Shown in pieces: positions 35,582 to 48,998 of a stretch of DNA of 64,000 nucleotides. Position 1 is the stretch's first letter; every line of letters starts with the position of its first letter. The DNA lies in the NCBI RefSeq assembly GCF_001653235.2, contig NC_035790.1, positions 4,154,001-4,218,000 on the forward strand, read 5' to 3'. The notes under the pieces are model-generated. The model was given only the letters and a program-made list of their open reading frames with translations. It was not told the origin of the DNA and made no database searches. The position numbers were made by a program, and so were the translations under genes. Source of the stretch: Pochonia chlamydosporia 170 (lineage: Eukaryota; Ascomycota; Sordariomycetes; Hypocreales; Clavicipitaceae).

Positions 35582-38500
35582 ATGCTGAGCGAGCGCTCCC
35601 TGGGGGCTAATACTCGCGCGGTTCGTGAATTGGCGGCGTATTATCATCCAGACCAGATTTCCCATGGATCATACGAGTCGAATCAACAAACAACACTCTT
35701 CTCGCAGAGCCATATGACTCCCCCAACAACCCCGAATGGCTCCCAGGAGGATCTTTCTCCAGAGCACATCGCGCCACCAATTTTCCACAACTTCTTGAGA
35801 GCTTTTTACCCATTTCACCCAAGCTATGCGATATCTGACTCAAGTGTGACGCTACCGTTAGAGGAAGGAGACGTTGTCCTGGTACATTCAGTTCATACCA
35901 ACGGGTGGGCGGATGGAACATTATTGGCGTCCGGCGCCAGAGGTTGGCTGCCGACTAATTACTGTGAAGCCTACGAGCCAGAAGACATGCGAAGCTTGCT
36001 CAAGGCCCTTTTAAACTTCTGGGACTTGCTTCGAAGCACCTCGGTCAATGACAGCGAAATTTTTCGAAATCAGGAATTCATGAAGGGTATTATTGCTGGC
36101 GTTCGATACCTTCTGGTACGTTTCCATTCCCGGGTTTGCTATTTGCCCGCACCTGGCTACTGAGCGAGCTGTAATTGGAGCTGTTCTAGTTTGACTGACG
36201 AACCTATCTAGGAACGAACTGGTTGCCTCAATAGAGAGTCAAGCATTGTACAACGCAGCGATGCTTTGCGCAAGGGTCGCAAATCATTGCTTTCTGAGTT
36301 GTCTTCGCTCGTGAAAACTGGTAAAAGATTACAAGAAAGCCAAAGTGGTACTCTGTACCCACCCGAGGATGCTAACGACATCATTGATGAAATGATTCTT
36401 CGAGCTTTCAAGATTGTCACAAAGGGGGTCCGGTTCCTCGACGCGTTGGAAGATGATCGGCAGGCCCGTGCTCCCGCATCAGTTACAGTCATGGCAACAG
36501 TTGCTGAAGAATCCTTCATACCCCCGACACCGCCCGCAGACCGAAGCACGTTCGATGATTCAAGAACAGACAATGCATCCAGCGAAGCAGGCTCACGGGC
36601 CACTGCAACTGACGACGTGGGGACCAGTGTTGCGAGTGTCGCAGCTTCAGAAACAAGTGAGGGTGTTCGGAACTCGCTGGGACCGTGGAATAAGCGCCTG
36701 TCATCTCTTATTGCTCCAACAAACCCTGGTCCCTTGACAAGCTCTGGCCAGAACAGGAATTCTCAAAGTAGCCTACAGAACCATCGCCTTTCTGCTGGAA
36801 TGGCTCACAGGGTCTCACTGGCCGGGCCTTCTCCATTATCGAGACCTCAACACCTAGTATCTGAGCGCCTGAACCGCAGCCATGATAAATTTCTTTCTCA
36901 TCTCGGTTCGTTTATCGGAAGGTTACATCTGCAGTCGCAATCACGACCAGAGTTGTCGTCGGCCATTAAGCAGTCTGCTACCTCTGGTGGAGAGTTACTT
37001 GCTGTGATGGATAGCGTATGTGCTTATAACAGCTCTAGCGTGGCCTCATTGAGCAAAGTACGCCTGGCCATGTTCGAACGTATTCAAGTTCTTGTTCTTT
37101 CCGCCCGGGATACATTGGCCAATGCCGCGACAGAGGGTGCAGACTTGATCATGCCCCAGGACAATGGGATCTTGCTCTTGGCTGCTACTGGTTGCGTCAG
37201 AGCAGCGGGAGAGTGTGTTGCTAAAACTAAGGCGGCCATTGAAAGAGTCGGAGATTTCGAGTTTGAACTAGAGGGCTTTACTCTGGGTATTGATTTGAGC
37301 ATCCTGGACATTGCTGAAGAGCGGGCTAGAACACCATCCGTCGCAGAACGATCGGACGTGGTCAGCAGCGCTGCTGAATCTTTTCAAACCTGCGAATCAT
37401 CCATCACGGCGGCACGCCGTCCCACGGTTGCTACCCCTGGAACCGACAAACCGCTCCCAAGAGTACCTCGCATCAGTATCCCCGATACTGGCTCTCGGCA
37501 AGGTAGCTCTCCGGTGTCTTCTCGACCCTCTTCAATACATGACGACAATGCCTCTAGTGTAGCTTCGTCGGTCTCGTCGATTCGCCCAGTGCTGCCGGCC
37601 TTACCCAAACCATCCAATCTTTGTGAACAGGCCCAGCCAGCCATGGATGCGTCGACAATGGAACAAGAGCAACACGCATCTCGTTTTGACAGCTTAGCAG
37701 CTTCAAGTGCTGGAAGTAGCGGCACATACCTGAGCAGAGATTCGGAGGCGAGCGTAGTATCCCAGACTTCGACTCGTGCGACAACCCCGGATCACGCGTT
37801 AGTACCTCGCAGCCAGCCATCCATGTCCGATATGAGTGCGACAGGTAGCTTCTCGCAAACAGATGACCAAGATGATGTGGAAACTAGGCTTCTGGAGAAG
37901 ACTTTTGCTCATGAGCTCATGTTTAACAAGGAAGGTCAGGTTACTGGCGGATCGCTCCCTGCCCTCGTTGAACGTTTGACAACTCATGAGTCGACACCAG
38001 ACGCCACTTTTGTGTCCACATTTTACCTCACATTCCGCTTATTTTGCACGCCGATTAAGCTTACCGAAGCTTTAATGGAACGATTTGATTACGTCGGCGA
38101 GTTTCCGCATATGGCTGGACCGGTTAGGCTGCGAGTTTACAACGCCTTCAAAGGGTGGCTGGAGTCGCACTGGAGAGATCAGAGCGATCGAGATGCTTTG
38201 AAACTCATCATTCCTTTTGCCGAGTTGAAGCTCACCTCGGTTCTTCCGTCTGCTGGGAGGCGGTTACTGGAACTAGCTAAGAGGGTCTCTGGGGATGGCT
38301 CTCTTGTTCCAAGGCTGGTGTCCTCAATGGGCAAAACAAACACATCTATTGCACAATACGTGCCCGCAGATACTCCCTTGCCACAGCCTGCCATCTCCAA
38401 GAGCCAGCAGAATTTGCTCACGTCTTTCAGAACCGGAGGCAACGGGCCCACACTTGTTGAACTCGACCCTCTTGAAGTTGCAAGACAGTTGACCATCAAG

Positions 38501-39343
38501 CAAATGGGCATCTTTTGCTCGATTTTGCCAGAAGAGTTGCTGTCTTCGCAATGGATGAAGAAAGGCGGGGTTGATGCCCCGAACGTCAAGGCCATGTCGG
38601 CATTGTCGACAGATCTCTCTAACCTGGTTGCTGAAACCATTCTTCAGCATTCGGAGATTAAGAAACGCGCCGCTGTGATAAAACAGTGGATCAAGATTGC
38701 CCACCAGTGCCTGGAACTGCACAATTACGACGGCCTCATGGCGATTATTTGCACATTGAACAGCAGCACAATTAGCAGACTACGGAAAACGTGGGATGCC
38801 GTGTCCGCCAGGCGAAAGGACATGTTGCGTCATCTACAGGACATTGTCGAGCCTTCACAGAACAATAAGATTCTGCGTACTCGGCTTCACGACCATGTCC
38901 CGCCATGCCTTCCTTTTCTTGGCATGTACCTGACCGACTTGACCTTTGTTGATATTGGCAATCCAGCCACCAAACAAATGTGTCATGGCACGGACGGTGA
39001 TGAAGATGGCTCAGGAGGGCTGACTGTTGTCAATTTCGATAAACACACGCGTACGGCAAAAATCATTGGAGAACTACAGCGTTTCCAGATTCCGTATAGA
39101 CTCATGGAAGTTCCCGAGATGCAAGATTGGATTACGGCACAGATCAGACGTGTTCGTGAGGGCGACCAGGGAAATGTCCAGGTAACCTATTATCGGAAGA
39201 GCCTTCTGTTAGAACCGCGGGAGAGTGGCCCTCGGCGAGAGGCAGAGCCGCCAACGCCAGTTACCTCTGGGGCAGGGCCTTCCCGAGGAGATCTTTTTGG
39301 GTGGATGTCCCGAGACCGGGGCCAAACAGCAACTTTGGCTTAA
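35582..39343 (+). CDS. CDC25: Cdc25-type Ras guanine-nucleotide exchange factor, 2 exons
   Basis: Activates Ras by GDP/GTP exchange, upstream of cAMP and MAPK signalling in fungi. Exons 35582-36115 and 36212-39343 join in phase 0, giving 1221 aa. An SH3 domain spans about residues 72-131 (AFYPFHPSYA, then EGDVVLV, NGWADG, GWLPTNY). A long serine-rich middle follows with a helical segment. RasGEF_N covers about 745-850 (FNKEGQVTGGSLPALVERL, TFYLTFRLF). The catalytic CDC25 domain covers about 925-1165 (DPLEVARQLTIKQM, then LEELLSSQW-like PEELLSSQW, VIKQWIKIAHQCLELHNYDG, PCLPFLGMYLTDLTFVDIGN). The C-terminus is a short disordered tail. The start is the first ATG of the open frame. The gene stands alone, with 12.7 kb of gene-free DNA upstream. 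Confidence 0.95.
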
Positions 39344-41278
39344 GGCCAATACAAACTGACACCGCATTATGGATGATATACGCACATTCGTGCCCAGCGT
39401 CAAACTCGAAACAGGAACAACTGACTGTTCCTTCTCTTTGCGTTCGTTGCGGATAACGATACAACTTGAACACATTCACGCACATATTTCTTATCAGTAC
39501 CTACAACTTCGTCTCTTGATACCCCTGTTTTTTGTTTCAATTATTCGATTTACCATCTTTTCATTCCCTTCCGTACTACGCATCTGGGCCGAAACCTCGA
39601 CCCAGGCATTTCCGGGAGGCATGCATCGGCTGACACGATTTTTTCACTTCGAATTTTGTTTGTTTTTCACCATAACGGCGTTATTGTTTGGGTATCTGCT
39701 AGCCCTTTACGATTTGCTTCGACTCGAGACGTTGGCATGCGGCTCGACATTTCGTTCAAAGTCTGTATTTTGCTATGGGCGGTTGACGATTCCCCATGCA
39801 GGCGGCATTCAGGCATAGCATGCACCTTGCACTTGTTGGCTCTGGTTTTGCGATTATGCTGCAGCGCAGCATACTGATTACTTAGCGCCACGTACGGAAA
39901 ATAGCGCTTGATTGGGGTTACGCTTGGGAAAATGGCGGCCGGCAAGGCGGTGTTCGATGATTGGGTTTTGATTCATGATTTCTGGCTATGGGTGTGATAT
40001 AACTATTTGACTTTTCTCTCTAAGGTACACTTGATTGGCGTTTAAAGGTTGAAAGGCAGAAACAGAGTCCGCTCGAAATAAGCCGCAAGGTTCTTTCGGT
40101 TATACCCGGAGGAGTAGCACGCTATGGGGCTTGATGAAATGGAAAGCCTCCAAGACACACGGTGGACACAACACATAGGCTAGCTTGGTTTCTTGATAGG
40201 CGAGATCAGCTCTTTTTGTATTACGTGGCTAGTTTGAACGATGATGAGAGAGTGTGTCGCGAACAAATGTCCGAATGACATTTTGCGGAAAATGGAAACT
40301 AATTCAAGACATATTGCTTGCCCTGTTGTATTGTGATTGAGGTGTTTTGAGGGCGTTCGTTGCATGACATTCTAGACTTATACTCCCATGCTGTTCCATG
40401 AGTATATAGCATCACGCAACAATCTGCTGCGGTAGTGCTTGGTTCTGTGGACTATGCCAAGAATGAGAGATGTAATCGTTGATTTGACGTATGATGTATT
40501 TCCTCGCGAGGCACGTTCGTGAGTTTAGAAGATCTCAAGAGTATTTCCATTATCCATCTCCTACGCATGATTGCTTAACGAGTCTTGAGATGGAGTTTTG
40601 AATTCCATGCCTTCTGGGTCATTCACATGTTGTACGCCTTGAGCTGGCAAACAAGAGTCTCAACTGGTAACTAAGGATGGTGTACTTCCTTTTCGTGGCC
40701 GTTTATTATTATTTTTTTCATACCTGTTGCTATACTCCAGAAGTTGCTTGGCAGTGTCCAGAATCCCTTCTCAGATCATACGTGGCATCCTTCAAGGCTG
40801 TGACGTCGTCCCAATTATGCGAATGCAGCTCGTCTGTATTGATTACCTTGAGGTCGAGGGTTGTGCTTGTGCAATCATGGATACGGCCCAACTTCTTGTT
40901 CCTTGGGGTGCTGTGGCTCTTGTTGTGGGAGAAACTTCAAAGTTGAGCAGAAGGGGTAACTTTGTCTATTCCAAGGTGTGACCTGATGGAATCATGGCGG
41001 TTATCCGATACTGGGAAGTTTAAGTATTGTTCAAACCTGCTATGTACTCTCTCAATGGCGTAACAAACCGTCGGAGGGATTTTGCCGAACACAGTTGTTG
41101 TAGTTATACCGGCAAAGGATGCAATTAGGCAGTATCGAGGATTTATAGTCTATTTAGAGAATGGAACCAACTATCTTATCGTGAACCAGCTTTCATCTTA
41201 TCATACACGGCTAACGTCTGCTCCGGGAACAATGCGCTTGCTTGAATGGTTTGCTGTAGTCGCCTTGCAAGAGTCGGT
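39344..41278. other. Intergenic, Ras GEF / cupin 3' ends
   Basis: 1.9 kb between convergent genes. No supported gene. Frames at 39369-39818 and 40677-40946 are isoleucine/phenylalanine-rich but have no family features. Part will be the Ras GEF 3' untranslated region. Confidence 0.45.
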
Positions 41279-42096
41279 TTACACCTGTCTCTTCTTGATG
41301 CCACACTTCTTGAGACACTGCTCAACCTTGAAGATGGCACCCTGGGGGATGGCCTTCCTCACTCTATCTATATCTTCGCCAGCAATACTCTGACCAAAAG
41401 TGGCGGCAACAGCATCGTCGTTCAGAGCAAAGGTCTGAGGGGCCACCAAGCCCACACCTGGATCTTCAGATGGGAAAGACGCGACGATAAGTGCCGGCTT
41501 GCAGTCTGGATTCATTTGAGTGTGGAATGAACCCTTTGGAAACACGGTCATCATATTGGGACCCAGCTCGGTGCGAACGACTCTCTGGGTGCCATTTGCA
41601 TTGACCACACCAGCCTCTGGAACCATTTCAGTATGAACTCGGCCGGAGATGACGACAAAGAGCTCCGCGGCCCGGGGATGGATGTGGAGGGAGGCCATTC
41701 CGCAAGCTATTATAGACGATTAGTGTCATTTTCCACATATGGGTTTCACTTTGCAAACGTACGCCCGATTTCTGCGATTGCCATGCTGGCTCCTGTGCCT
41801 ACAAGTGCAGGAAAGGTCTTCTTGCTTGCCATGCCTGTTCCATTTTTGTTGTAGTCAAACACAAAGCTTTCGTCGTTGGGGAGAAGCGGGTATTGATCGG
41901 CCACACTGAAGTTGGTGAGCCTGATATGTCTTGTATAGCTTTGAATGTTGGTGCTTTACCTGTCTGCAATTTCTAGTTGAGCTGTTAGGCTTAACTCGGA
42001 AACAGAGCTCTTGACCTTGTTTTGGGGTGCTGCTGCGGTGGTGGAAAGGAATGCTGCAAGGGCAGTTATAGAGCAAGAAAGAGTTTTGGGAATCAT
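41279..42096 (-). CDS. Secreted spherulin-like (germin-type) cupin, 3 exons
   Basis: A single-domain cupin of the spherulin-1/germin-like type. Function in fungi is uncertain, though some members are stress- or wall-associated. Exons on the minus strand are 42096-41960, 41920-41763 and 41706-41279 (240 aa). The N-terminus MIPKTLSCSITALAAFLSTTAAA is a signal peptide. Cupin motif 1 reads HIHPRAAELFVVISG and motif 2 PKGSFHTQMNP, supplying three His and one Glu to bind a metal (often Mn in germins). Splicing restores the segment AEIGPCGMASLHIHP, matching the family consensus around the first metal ligands. The C-terminus carries two cysteines (QCLKKCGIKKRQV). The gene is flanked by long non-coding DNA on its promoter side. 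Confidence 0.88.
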
Positions 42097-44730
42097 GTTG
42101 TTGGTGAAAGGGACAATGAAAGATGCGTATGTGAGTGAAAGCTTGTTGCTATTCAACTTGGTATGCTGAGAATGGGAAGAAGACATATGGTCCATGATGA
42201 TATGGCTCGGTTTATATACATGATCAAGTTTGTGTCGTGGACTCTATCAGCCATAGAATGAAGTCGTATAATTGAACATTTCAAATTCTAGAAAGACGTT
42301 TAGTTAACTTCGCCCCACATGAGATCTGAATACGCTTGAGGATCCTTCGATACGCTTTCCTGCCCTTGTCTGTTTGTCTGTCTGAATACGCTCACTGCTC
42401 ACTGCCCTGTTTAGGTTTAGAGCTGACTGGCCATTACACCTCAACCATGTAACTAACCTTGACCTCGGCCAGATCCAAGCGTGATTCTTGCCAGAGGCTA
42501 GCTAACCTATTGAAATTAATGACCCTAGTAATTCCTGGGTTAGAGCTTTAGAGTTCCCGATCCTTTATGGCGGCTGTGCCGCTCAGCCTTTCTACTGGAA
42601 CTTGCAACACAGCTGCCAATTGAGTCGCCAACATATTCAACCCTGGTCATGATAATCTTGCACGAGGCCTCTTTATTGTCCTGGATTGAAGAATTCGAGT
42701 AAATCCTTCCTCAGCTTAAACTAGCGGCAGACGGCGGGCGGATATTGTGGATGCATGACGAAAATGGAATACGCAATAATAATCTATGCGTAAAATAAAC
42801 CGAAGCAATACCAACAATCTGTAAAAACATGCGTAAGTGTTAAAGCATAAAGAACTGTAATATCTCTTTACCGATGCCTTTTATCAGACTATCTGCTCCT
42901 GTGTCCGTTCCGCAGCGTCATCTTGATGTCGTGGTTGCCGAGCCATTGTAACGAGCGGCTTACAGGATTCTTGCAGCCAAGTGAAGTTGCATCGAGACAA
43001 TCCTCTGGGCTATGACGAAGAAGGAACTTGACAAGTGCGGGCTACATACGTTTCTGTTTCATACCACGACATGGCATCAATTTTATAACTTTCGTGGTTG
43101 ATGCTGACTTATTGATGGCTAACGCAGCGTTTACCAGCAGCTCCCACTGAGAGGTCGGGGAAGAGAATTCGACATACAATGCATGTTAGTCAGCCATTGA
43201 CTATTGAATCTGGAAAAGATCTTAGCAGCATAAGCTTTCTTGTGCATCAGTTGGCTCTATGATGGCTGGGATAGCATGGACACATAGGACATCCGGCAAA
43301 AAACCAGTCAAGTCCGTGGAAGCTGGCGGAAGATGGGTTTCTTCGGTTGAGATTGGCACCAGTTATATGAGGGATCCTGTAACGGTTTTCTAGTCATCTA
43401 CCCTGTTAGTTACTACTTGACAACTGGGATCTTTATCCAGTCCGTCGCCTCCTCGTGGCCGTAGCCATAGTGTCGTGACAGGCTACGCAGATTACTTACC
43501 AGCTCTTTGTATTTCTTTTCACATCCATTTATGGGAGTTTTGAGTTCCTGGTCTGTTTATGCGAATGCATTTATGTGCATATAGCAGCTCTATCCCGCAG
43601 CAAGGCGTCTCAGTATCCTGAACCAGATGGCATGTTCCGAAGCCATCCAGCGTCAAGTCGTCCAGTGAGGAGATTTTTCTCTTCCAGACAAGGTCAACTT
43701 GGGTTTCTATGCATAGTCCCGTCTTGGTCGGGAGTTTACGGGCGCTGGCACGTTTTCAAAACTTCCTGGATATATGCCGAATAGCCACAGGGTATTGGAT
43801 ATGTTGATAGGGCCACCTCTTATTTTGCATTAATGTACTGATTAGAATTACGAAAGTGCTGCAGAATGTTTCAGTACACCGTGGGCTAGGCGACACCAAT
43901 GTTTGAGCGATTGTCACTCGACGGGTCCTGAGGTGTGCGACGATGACACAATGTTTTACAAGGTCATGCAATGCTTGCTTTGGTGATGATGGAGCTCTAT
44001 TCTGTGGTGGCAGAGGAGTGTGCTGGATAGTTTTAAGCGAAGCAACAAGATGCCAAAGATGATCGCGTTGCCCAAGTGGCCAAGTTTCCGCTGTGTCGGA
44101 ATGTGATGTCATGTCCTGAAGCAGCAACTAATATAGCGTAAGTCTAGGTCTTCATTCTTATCATACAGTTGTAAGCTTGATCGTGTTGGGATGCGATGTA
44201 AGACACATGCATCTTCTGTATCATATTGCACAATACAAACCGGCCCATCTTATTATTGAGGCGACAAGAGACCCATTGAGTGCTGGTTATCTCTGATTTC
44301 AGATATCATGACGGTACAAATCGAGACGGATTGATGCTGCTGCTGTGCCACTGCATGTAGATGGCAGCAGTCAGGTGAACTTGGTAGTGTATATACAGCT
44401 AGCAGAGTGCATGAGGCAATGGTGAAACGGATGTTTGCAATGAAAACAACAAACACTGTCAGCCTGAAGTTGTGACCAAGACATGGAGCCGTCAACAAAT
44501 CGCTTCAATCGCGTGGCTTAAAATCAATACACCAGACACGTTTTGGTCGTTCACTATGAGTGCATACATCACATGGCACAATACTAAAACACCACTGGTG
44601 GGGTCTTGCTGGGTGTTTACGGAGTACACGATTCTTTTTACGTACAATTATCTCGGATCCATGGTGATGGCGGATCAATTCGCGGATTCCGGGTCTGGGG
44701 TTTGTGGAGTTTTGTTAATAAAATACGGAG

Positions 44731-44752
44731 TACAGTACAGTACTGTACTGTA
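44731..44752. repeat. 22-bp perfect palindrome (TACAGTA/TACTGTA type)
   Basis: The 22 bases read the same on both strands, built from two CAGTA units meeting two TACTG units, with centre CAGTACTG. It overlaps the end of a TACGGAGTA motif at 44724-44732. It could form a cruciform or RNA hairpin. It is gene-free DNA. Confidence 0.9.
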
Positions 44753-45376
44753 TCTCGCGGCCTGATGCGATGTCTGGGGATGTCTGGGGATGTGGAGAAC
44801 GGTATTGAACAATGAGGGCCCCCCCACAATGCAATGAGTGGGTGAGTGGATGAATTGAAACAAGAGACGACGTTCGTGATGTTCGTTGTTCGTGGCGGCG
44901 GATAGACTTGACATGACAATGCCCATCATTACGTTGGGGGCGAATAGCCACCACAACAACCACAACCTACAGTATGAGAAAGCCACCATTTGCCTCAATG
45001 AGAAGATTGATGCACGATTCATTCCCCATTTCGAGGTGCGGAACGAGCCACACCTTGTCCCATTGTGAAATGGCTAAACCGTCAGTGGCCGAATGCATGC
45101 TTTCCGCGGTCACTCACCCATCTGGCATCTGGGGGGGCTTGATGGCAAAAATAACCACCTCCATGTCCCTTGTCCCTTGTCCTGACGCCCAATTGGAAAT
45201 GCAGAGGCAAATGCAAAATAAATGGTCAAATCTTTAATGAAGCCACCAAGCCACCATTTGCCTCCATGTCTTCCCTTCTTCCACCCCTCCCCCATTCCCC
45301 CATTCCCCCATTTCCCGCATCCTATTTCCTGTTTCCCCCAATCGCCCCCATACGGAGGGACCCGGAGAGCCCGATT

Positions 45377-45429
45377 CTGTCTTGTCTTTGTCTCGTCTTG
45401 TCTTTTCTCGTCTTTTCTCGTCTTGTCAG
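45377..45429. repeat. CT-rich low-complexity tract
   Basis: A pyrimidine-rich stretch of TCTTGTCTTTGTCTCG-like units, including a perfect 10-bp tandem (TCTTTTCTCG twice, 45401-45420). It follows a C-rich run at about 45285-45320. Confidence 0.7.
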
Positions 45430-46185
45430 GTTGATACCGGCCGGTAACACTGTGCAACACTCTATTCCGTACCCCGTATTGATACACTACCCCGGGTTCT
45501 GGTGAAAGAATGCGGGGAAGCTGAGCTGGAAGACCTAGGTAAGTAATTATGCCCGACATGACCATGACCATGTTGGGCTTGAGCGGATTGCATGTTCTAG
45601 AAGGCGTTTTGACAATCGACGGCTGAGCAGGTGAAGCCCAAGCTGATGTGCGTTTCTCCAGTGTCGATGGATGTTCGCCCTTTCGTCTTTTGCGAGGGTA
45701 CTTGTTAAAAATGTAGAGTCATAAATGTTGGCGAGCTGTCTTTCAACCTGCATTGTAGCTTAAATCGTCTTTCGCGAGTCCATCCTTAGGTCTCTCTCTC
45801 TATGGTTACCACATGACATAGTCGAGAATAGACGTCGAGGGAAGCCAAATAATAGTTGCTATATCCTGCCATTGTCCGCAAAATCACTCGTATCGTCTGC
45901 CAGGGCTACTGTTCGTCATCAGCAAGGTAAAGCCCAATCTAACATGAACCAATATGTTACAGTACGTATAGCAGGACCCTGCGAATGCCTTGTAAACACC
46001 TTGCCATCTGCCATGTACTGTAAGAAGAATGATGATCTGTTGGGGCATTAATTGACTGGCGTTTGGGGCGTTGGCCGAGTCATGTCAATATGCTCATGAA
46101 ATCTATTTCCCCTCAAAACTAGTATATCATTCGAGCCGAAGTTCCGAAGTTCCGGGATTGCATGAACCCCATCCTCATTACTGTA

Positions 46186-46203
46186 CTGTACTGTACAGTA
46201 CAG
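46186..46203. repeat. 18-bp perfect palindrome (CTGTAC type)
   Basis: Perfect palindrome with centre TGTACA, composed of the same ACTGTAC/GTACAGT units as the one at 44731. Further ACTGTA units extend it on the left side. Confidence 0.9.
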
Positions 46204-48973
46204 CACCGTATCTATTTCATTTGCATTGGGTCTCTTGGCTCAACTTTACGCAGAAGTCGTTTCAACTAGAATATGCCGCATCACGGATCTCACATCCGAC
46301 ACATCCTGTTTTACCCCAGTACAAGCCTGGGAAGGCGAAAAGCCTTGGCCCTCTGGAGGGCGTTTTACCCACCCCTTCATCTTTTCCGCGGTTCGTCAGG
46401 ACCAGAACGAATACCAGGTTCTAGAAAAGATTTCCAGCTTCTAGTTTGGTGGCTGTTGCCCAGTCCGCAATACGCTCACCTCCCTGACAGATCCTGCGTG
46501 GCTGTCAATCTTGGCCAAAAGTGTCAGAGGGCGTGAGAGGCCACCATTAGCACATCTGTAGCCAACCGTTCAACACTTCACAAGCCAATGGGATAGAAAA
46601 AGTCGGGGTCATCCATGTATGACAGGCAGGTTGAGGAGGATGCCATGGAAAGGATAAAGCTGGTACCACAACTCCGTGTTGAGCCGAATAGACAGATGGC
46701 CTGGGTTGAATGGCACGAAAAATGCAACCGGCTGATCACAACTGACCGGAAGGACTTTGTCGTCGCGGCCAGGCGTATTTGTAGGAGGCTGTTATGGGAT
46801 ACTTAAACAAGACGTATAAGGAGACACGGCTTCCTTCACCATCCTGACTATCAACTCCGGCACACTAATTGTAAGCTCAGCACCGTTATCGTCAAAAAGG
46901 GCAACATTGTACTTTCATGTGAATAAGGATCAGTCGCCATCCTGTACCGCATTGGCGACGCCGATGCGAAGCGAGAAACAAACGCCAAATGGAGGCGCTC
47001 CTTGCGTCAATTGCATGGGTAGCCTATTTTGAATGCTGCATCAGACTCCAGGTTGCTTGCTGAGCTGTGGCGTCGCACCTTGGCCGCCTCTCAGTAATAT
47101 AGAAGCATGATTGGGCTGGTATGCGCTACTGTCGAAAACCCTCGTCGACATGGAAACTCTCGCCCTACCATGACGTCTGGCCATGATGATTTCGTTACTT
47201 CGCATGCTGTATTAATACATTATCAGCATCTAGTTTTAGATAACGTGTCCAACCGTAAGGACTTAATACAAACAAGGTAGACCCACCTCTTGGTTTATAT
47301 GACCAGCCGATATCAACAACAGCTTTTCCGTCAGTCATATCTTAACAGGCCCATAATTTTATGGGACAACAACTTTCGGTTTGGACGTCCTCTAACTAGC
47401 TTGCGACGGTTATCGCCAATCGATCCACTGGACTTGCCATTGAGGCTTGCTGTTGGAATGTTCACCTCGCTTGCATGGATAGGATGGCGTCGAGAAAAGT
47501 GAGACTAGCACCTTTACGGCTCGATGGGTCTTTGCTGAGGAGTAAGGATTGCAGACAAGGTTCAGACAAGGCCTTGGACAAGAAGGAGCTTCCTGGAACA
47601 AGGAGGTTTTGAGCTGAGAGGGGAAGGTGTGGATAACGAAGCTTGTTAGAAGCTTTTTGGAACAAGATCAAGATGGTTGTCTTGTCCTCAGCTGCACCAT
47701 CGACGGCCAATGAGGTATCGAACCGCATATGGCCAACACCAACTGCGATGCGAAAACCTAGGCAGCCTGCAGGAAAACAGCACCAGCTAAGTTATTCCTT
47801 GACTATGGAGCACACAAGTAAGCAACAAAGCCAGCACCAACACCTAGCCCCGAATTCGATCACAAACCTAATCTTGGGGGAGCAGCCTGGCCTCCGTTCT
47901 TACGCGACCAGCAACACCAAACACGCGCTTAGTGTCTAGATATCCTCTCCTAATACTCCGTCGGGGGCCAGCAAGAAGAAGAAGACGAAGACGAAGTTCG
48001 TATTAAACAGGAAGAATCCCCGAAGAAAAAATAAAGTTGCAAAATCATCACAGCCACAGTCAATAATTTCCGACTGGTCCGACTCCAGAAAGGGAATGTA
48101 CGAGCATTCAGGCAGGGTGTAGAGGCTTGGCACCAAAGATTGTTGATTGTTGGTGAGAAGACCGCTGCCAATCCTGCGTCCGCATTGGAAGGCCATACGA
48201 AGACGACACGTCTGGTCGTTGAGATCCGTCATCCATCTGACGCCATCCGGGGTGGCTGTTTACGCTTGTGCATGGGGCTTCCAGAAGAATATCCCTCGCG
48301 CATTTGGAATGCCTGACAAGGTTTGGGTTCCCTTGAGGTTCGTATCAGGTTCACCTCTGATTACCAAGTACCCAGTTCAAACTAACAGCGTATGACTCAG
48401 TGATGGACATGTTGCTGTTCCAAATAACACCAGAAGCGCAAATGCTGCTGAGCCATGGACTTGAGAAATCCGTGACAGCACCAGACAGCACCAGACAGCA
48501 CATCACCAAAATACACAGAGGGCGGGCTGGACTTACACACAAGCTTGCACACATGTCCCATGCTCCTAGCCGCGGGCAATAATACGGTAGAGGCTTGCCT
48601 AAAGGATCTTTTGCTGGAAAACTGGTCTGGTGGCAACAGACTTGGCATCAATTGGATGTGCGGAGACGCAAAAGAAAGCAAATGGTCATCGAGAAGGTCT
48701 GGAGTCTTGACTGATGCATGCATGTGTGCAACGGGAGACGCACAGCTTGAGAATGCGGGCGCCATACTCCGTACATCGACCAGCACAAGCCAGACAGCCA
48801 GGCGCAGCCAGGTGGTGGCCAACGGCCCCACTTGACCAACCAAAACAGGCTCTCTGTCCGTGCCTTGGAGCTGGTGCCAGTGCTAATGCCATTCAATGTT
48901 GCCAACGCCAACATTTGAACGTCAATGCCAGGGATCAAGTCTGGCCAGGTTCAATGTTTGGCCTGGTTTGGCC

Positions 48974-48998
48974 TGGTCTGGTCTGGTCTGGTCTGGTC
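48974..48998. repeat. (TGGTC)5 pentanucleotide array
   Basis: Five perfect TGGTC copies, with degenerate TGGCC/TGGTT units to the left. The same unit as the array at 28245-28264. Confidence 0.85.

Noticed and set aside
45350..45358. TACGGAGGG, a near-copy of the dispersed motif
   Set aside because: Two mismatches to TACGGAGTA, so it was not counted.
46615..46806. 63-codon frame with a charged sequence
   Set aside because: No homology recognised, no flanking exons in frame, and short enough to be chance.
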